From an uncultured Spirochaetaceae bacterium (lineage in GTDB: Bacteria > Spirochaetota > Spirochaetia > Treponematales > Treponemataceae), in the NCBI GenBank assembly GCA_902773215.1, contig CACYDQ010000383.1, forward strand, positions 1 to 7,623: 7,623 nucleotides of DNA, given 5' to 3'. The notes under the pieces were generated by a model. That model ran no database searches. It was not told the DNA's origin and saw only the letters and a list, made by a program, of their open reading frames with translations. Numbering within the stretch: position 1 is the first letter of the stretch; every line of letters begins with the position of its first letter. Shown in pieces: positions 5,033-7,623 of this stretch. Both the position numbers and the translations under genes were made by a program.

Positions 5033-6220
5033 ATGTTGCAACTTTCTACAGAGACAGTGGCTCCCGGCTCGTACATATTTGTCGAGGACAAGGAGCCCAA
5101 GGATTATTTCTATATTATTCGCAGTGGTGACGTGCAGTGCATACGCAGGTACAGCAAGAGCTCCCGTACCTATGAGCCGGGCAACGTCATAGGCGTGGTT
5201 CCCTGCATGACCGGCCGTTCCCAGACGGAGAGCGTCATCGCGAAGAGCCAGGTGACGCTCGTCAAGGTGCCCCGCTCCCAGTACGAGGAGTTCATAATGG
5301 GGAACCCGACCGTCGCGATGAAAATCGTCCAGATGCTTTCCCGCGACCTGCGCAGCTTCAATGAGGCCTACGACAAGAAGACCGGGAACATGGGCAGCCA
5401 CAAGGATCGTACCGTCAAGCTGTACGAGACTGCCCGCTACTACGAGGAGAAGGAGATGACCGATGCCGCGGCCTTCGCCTACTACCAGTACCTGAAGGAA
5501 GCCCCCGAAGGCATGTACGCGGGGGAATGCAGGAGGGCCTACGAGAAGATTCAGCCCAAGTCCCATGCCGTCTACCTGGACCCGTCGGAGGAGGCCAACC
5601 GCTCCTACCCCAAGGGGACGATGATTTTCGCTGAGGGGCAGACGGGGAGCGAGATGTTCATCATCGGCAGCGGATCCGTGTGTATTTCCAAGGTCTCGGG
5701 CGGAGAGGAGCAGGCAATCGTCTACTTCAAGAAAGGAGACCTGCTCGGCGAGATGGCCCTGCTGGAGAACGAGTTCCGCTCGGCCAACGCCATCGCCGCC
5801 GAGGACTGCAACCTCCTCGTCCTGAACCGGAAGAACTTTGACCACATGGTCGCGACCCAGCCACAGTACATACTCAAGCTGACGGCTACCCTCGCAAACC
5901 GCTACTGGTATTCCTACCGCAGGTACGGGAACGTCTGCCTGAGCGACAGCCGGGAACGTCTGGTCGATATGCTCGCGATACAGGTAGAGATGAAGAAAGG
6001 CAGCCTTGTCCGCCCCGTCAATTACGAGACGGGCCTGAGCGTGCAGGACCTGATGGTCCTGTGCAACCTGGAGGCATCCGGTCAGGAGGAGGTCGCCTAC
6101 CTGCTGGGCGGTACCCAGGATGTCGCCGTGAGCGGCGGCAAAGTCATCATCAAGGATGTGGAAAGCCTCCTCAAGCAGGCCGAGTTCTACCGCAAGAAGA
6201 GGGACAAGCAGGCGCTCTAG
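5033..6220 (+). CDS. Protein with two cyclic-nucleotide-binding domains and possible C-terminal HTH
   Basis: This 395-residue soluble protein is probably a nucleotide-responsive regulator. The first cNMP-binding beta-roll spans about residues 5-90, followed by its C-helix (91-115). A helical linker with Tyr/Ala-rich repeats resembling a TPR hairpin (about 127-170) leads to a second beta-roll (190-272). The second domain has the canonical phosphate-binding cassette (GDLLGEMALLENEFRSA, with Glu240 and Arg249). The first domain's equivalent, GNVIGVVPCMTGRSQTES, lacks the Gly-Glu pair and the Arg-Ser/Thr-Ala, so it probably does not bind cyclic nucleotide in the usual way. After a long helix (275-297), residues 305-385 could form a winged helix (helix-like LSVQDLMVLCNLE, then a GGKVIIKD wing), as in Crp/Fnr proteins, but the fit is weak. 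It has no membrane segment or enzymatic output domain. It has its own promoter and ends convergently with pth, sharing CTAG. Confidence 0.85.
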   Translation: MLQLSTETVAPGSYIFVEDKEPKDYFYIIRSGDVQCIRRYSKSSRTYEPGNVIGVVPCMTGRSQTESVIAKSQVTLVKVPRSQYEEFIMGNPTVAMKIVQMLSRDLRSFNEAYDKKTGNMGSHKDRTVKLYETARYYEEKEMTDAAAFAYYQYLKEAPEGMYAGECRRAYEKIQPKSHAVYLDPSEEANRSYPKGTMIFAEGQTGSEMFIIGSGSVCISKVSGGEEQAIVYFKKGDLLGEMALLENEFRSANAIAAEDCNLLVLNRKNFDHMVATQPQYILKLTATLANRYWYSYRRYGNVCLSDSRERLVDMLAIQVEMKKGSLVRPVNYETGLSVQDLMVLCNLEASGQEEVAYLLGGTQDVAVSGGKVIIKDVESLLKQAEFYRKKRDKQAL

Positions 6221-6852
6221 GCCATGCACTTCTTCTTGCCCCACTCGGGGACAAGGCGCTGGGGATCGCGGCTGGTCAGGAGCTTGCCGAAGAGAATGGC
6301 GGCCTGGGCGAAGACCTGCGAGAGGATGATCCGCTCGTCCGGGCTGAAGGAACCGAGCACGTAGTCCGCCACGTTGCCGTCGGCGGGCTTCCCCACGCCG
6401 AATCGGAGCCGCCAGAAGTCCGCCGTGCCCAGGACGCCCTTGGCCGAACGCAGGCCGTTGTGCCCGCCCAGGCCTCCCGACCACTTGAGGCTGACCGTGC
6501 CGGGTGCGAGCTCTATCTCATCATGCACAATCAGTATGTCCTCGGGGGGAATCTTGAAGAAGCGGGCCGCCTCACCTATCGCCTCGCCGGACAGGTTCAT
6601 GTAGGTCAGGGGCTTCATGAAGTACAGCTTTTTGGGGGCGGCGGCGACGGTGCCTGCGGGCACGTTCGTCCCCTCCGGGAGCCACGAGACAAACTGCTCC
6701 CAGTCTGCCGAAGCGAACTTGCTTTTGTATTTGTCCGACCAGGAAAGGCGGGCTGCCCAGGGCAGGCTCTCCTCAAAGAGCCATGCCGCATTGTGGCGGG
6801 TGTTGGCATACTCCGGTCCGTAGTTTCCGAGAAAAGCGACCAGCTGTATCAT
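6217..6852 (-). CDS. pth: Peptidyl-tRNA hydrolase
   Basis: This enzyme cleaves the ester bond of peptidyl-tRNAs that fall off ribosomes, recycling tRNA in the cytoplasm. At 211 residues it is slightly longer than the usual 190-200. Catalytic and substrate-binding residues are present: Asn10 (LGNYG), His20 (TRHN), Asn86 (YMNLSG), Asp111 (IVHDEIELAPG) and Asn132 (GGHNGLRS). The N-terminal motif has Tyr where most Pth proteins have Pro (LGNPG), and TRHN is followed by AAW rather than the common xGF or xGW. The ATG overlaps the stop of the upstream esterase gene (ATGA). An AGGA lies 2 bases before the start and a GAGGAA 11 bases before it, so ribosome binding within the upstream gene is plausible. 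Its stop codon lies in the CTAG shared with the opposite gene, leaving no room for a separate terminator. Confidence 0.96.
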   Translation of the reverse strand: MIQLVAFLGNYGPEYANTRHNAAWLFEESLPWAARLSWSDKYKSKFASADWEQFVSWLPEGTNVPAGTVAAAPKKLYFMKPLTYMNLSGEAIGEAARFFKIPPEDILIVHDEIELAPGTVSLKWSGGLGGHNGLRSAKGVLGTADFWRLRFGVGKPADGNVADYVLGSFSPDERIILSQVFAQAAILFGKLLTSRDPQRLVPEWGKKKCMA

Positions 6853-7623
6853 ATCCTGCTTATTTCCTCGCAGAGCTTCCTGGCCGCCCGCAGGTGGGTG
6901 ACGGGGCCGGGGTGCTGGCGGGAGCCGCGCTCGTCCTCGCCTTCAAGCGACTGCGGGTCCAGGCGGATGAAGGTGGCCGCCCTGTCGCCGCTCTCCCGGA
7001 CGTAGTCGTCGAATCCCGCCTGTATCACGTCGCCCTGGTCGAAGGAGCACATGCCGTATACCCAGATGATGCGGGCGGCGGGGTTGTTCCGCCGTATCTT
7101 CCTGAGGAAGTCCGTGACCCCCTGCCGGAGCAGGTTCAGGTCGGTCAGCTTCCACATCGTGCCGTCGGCCTGCGCCTTGGGCGGGTTCGTCCGGTAGGCC
7201 CCGCTGTCGTTGGTCCCCAGGTTGACGACGACGACATCCGCTTTCCACGAGGAGAAGTCCCAGGGCTTCCTGCTGCCGAGGGCCTCGTTCCTCGCTCCCT
7301 TGGCAAGGCCGCAGACCTGCTCGTAGTAGTCGGGCATCGCGCACGCCCGGTCGTTGTCCCATGAGCAGGTGACCCCCCAGCCGCTCTGCGAGAGCAGGTG
7401 GAAGTCCGCTCCGAGCATGTCCGCCGTCATCAGGGCGTAGTTGTTCCGGACGGACATCCACGCGGGAATCCAGTCCATTTCGCCGGGGGCCCCGGCAAGC
7501 CCTTCGCCTGTCGTCAGGCTGTCGCCGACGAATTCGATGTTCAGCTTCTTCTTTTCTACGGGGAGGAAGTCCTCGTCCTTTGCAAGCGCGCTCGTCGCCG
7601 TGATGGAGTGCAGTATGAGGGAA
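6849..7623 (-). CDS. SGNH/GDSL esterase, CE2-like, 5' partial
   Basis: This is probably a carbohydrate (acetyl) esterase removing acetyl groups from plant polysaccharide. The frame stays open past the ATG at 7478 to the window edge, and the SGNH block I lies in that upstream part, so the real start is outside the window. Of 257 visible residues (numbered from 7622), the SGNH blocks are GDSLT with Ser35, SGWG with Gly81, NLGTND with Asn138, and HPGPVTH with His237. The context IEFVGDSLT, PWDFSSW and DVVVVNLGTND is typical of family CE2, which carries an N-terminal jelly-roll domain, probably cut off here. The SALAKDEDF stretch at residues 11-19 could be a signal-peptide end instead, giving a shorter protein. 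Neither residue -2 nor -3 from His237 is Asp (Arg and Ser), suggesting a Ser-His dyad. It is translationally coupled to pth by ATGA, an odd partner. Confidence 0.85.
   Translation of the reverse strand, partial: SLILHSITATSALAKDEDFLPVEKKKLNIEFVGDSLTTGEGLAGAPGEMDWIPAWMSVRNNYALMTADMLGADFHLLSQSGWGVTCSWDNDRACAMPDYYEQVCGLAKGARNEALGSRKPWDFSSWKADVVVVNLGTNDSGAYRTNPPKAQADGTMWKLTDLNLLRQGVTDFLRKIRRNNPAARIIWVYGMCSFDQGDVIQAGFDDYVRESGDRAATFIRLDPQSLEGEDERGSRQHPGPVTHLRAARKLCEEISRI

Noticed and set aside
4799..6484. 561-codon minus-strand open frame opposite the cNMP-binding gene
   Set aside because: It runs antisense through two real genes and across a promoter region, and shows no recognisable domain.
6061..7005. 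Plus-strand open frame opposite pth and the esterase
   Set aside because: It is out of frame with the cNMP-binding gene and antisense to pth; its composition is that of a shadow frame.
7476..7478. ATG at 7478 as the start of the esterase
   Set aside because: It would remove the GDSLT block with the catalytic Ser, which lies upstream in the same open frame.

Overview
The window looks like chromosomal DNA from a GC-rich, fibre-degrading anaerobe. It has a GH5_2-type cellulase at one end and a CE2-like carbohydrate esterase at the other, with ordinary housekeeping genes (rnhA, pth) between. A gut or rumen treponeme or related spirochaete fits best, judging from the overall protein style and the two-domain cyclic-nucleotide-binding protein. 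This is an inference without any marker gene, so I hold it loosely. No rRNA, tRNA, insertion sequence, prophage or CRISPR array is visible.

Plus strand, left to right. The window opens inside a secreted-type cellulase (1-1110), entering at the tail of a beta-sandwich-like module that precedes the catalytic domain. RNase HI (rnhA, 1137-1595) follows. The start of a secreted GH3 beta-N-acetylhexosaminidase-like enzyme (1588-3300, TTG start) overlaps the end of rnhA. An AT-rich 164-bp gap then holds four tandem 33-bp repeats, each combining promoter-like hexamers with a palindromic core. They lead directly into a single-gene AAA ATPase/DUF4143 protein (3465-4802). A second gap (4803-5032) carries a GC-rich hairpin, a long inverted repeat whose left arm and loop form a G-quadruplex motif, and a promoter with a perfect TTGACA. 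That promoter serves a protein with two cyclic-nucleotide-binding domains and a possible C-terminal helix-turn-helix (5033-6220).

Minus strand. Peptidyl-tRNA hydrolase (pth, 6217-6852) ends in the same CTAG as the cyclic-nucleotide-binding gene. It is coupled by an ATGA overlap to an upstream SGNH/CE2-like esterase (6849 to the window end, 5' incomplete).

Two themes stand out. First, all three plus-strand genes that have a recognisable sigma70-type promoter place it so close to the start codon that the transcript would be leaderless or nearly so, and none has a clear Shine-Dalgarno. The two internal, overlapping genes (GH3 and pth) do have one. Second, the 33-bp promoter/operator array in front of the DUF4143 ATPase is the best candidate for an undescribed regulatory system. 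The CAZymes could act together on plant polysaccharide: the cellulase on beta-1,4-glucan and the esterase removing acetyl groups. The GH3 enzyme is more likely to act on amino-sugar or peptidoglycan fragments.
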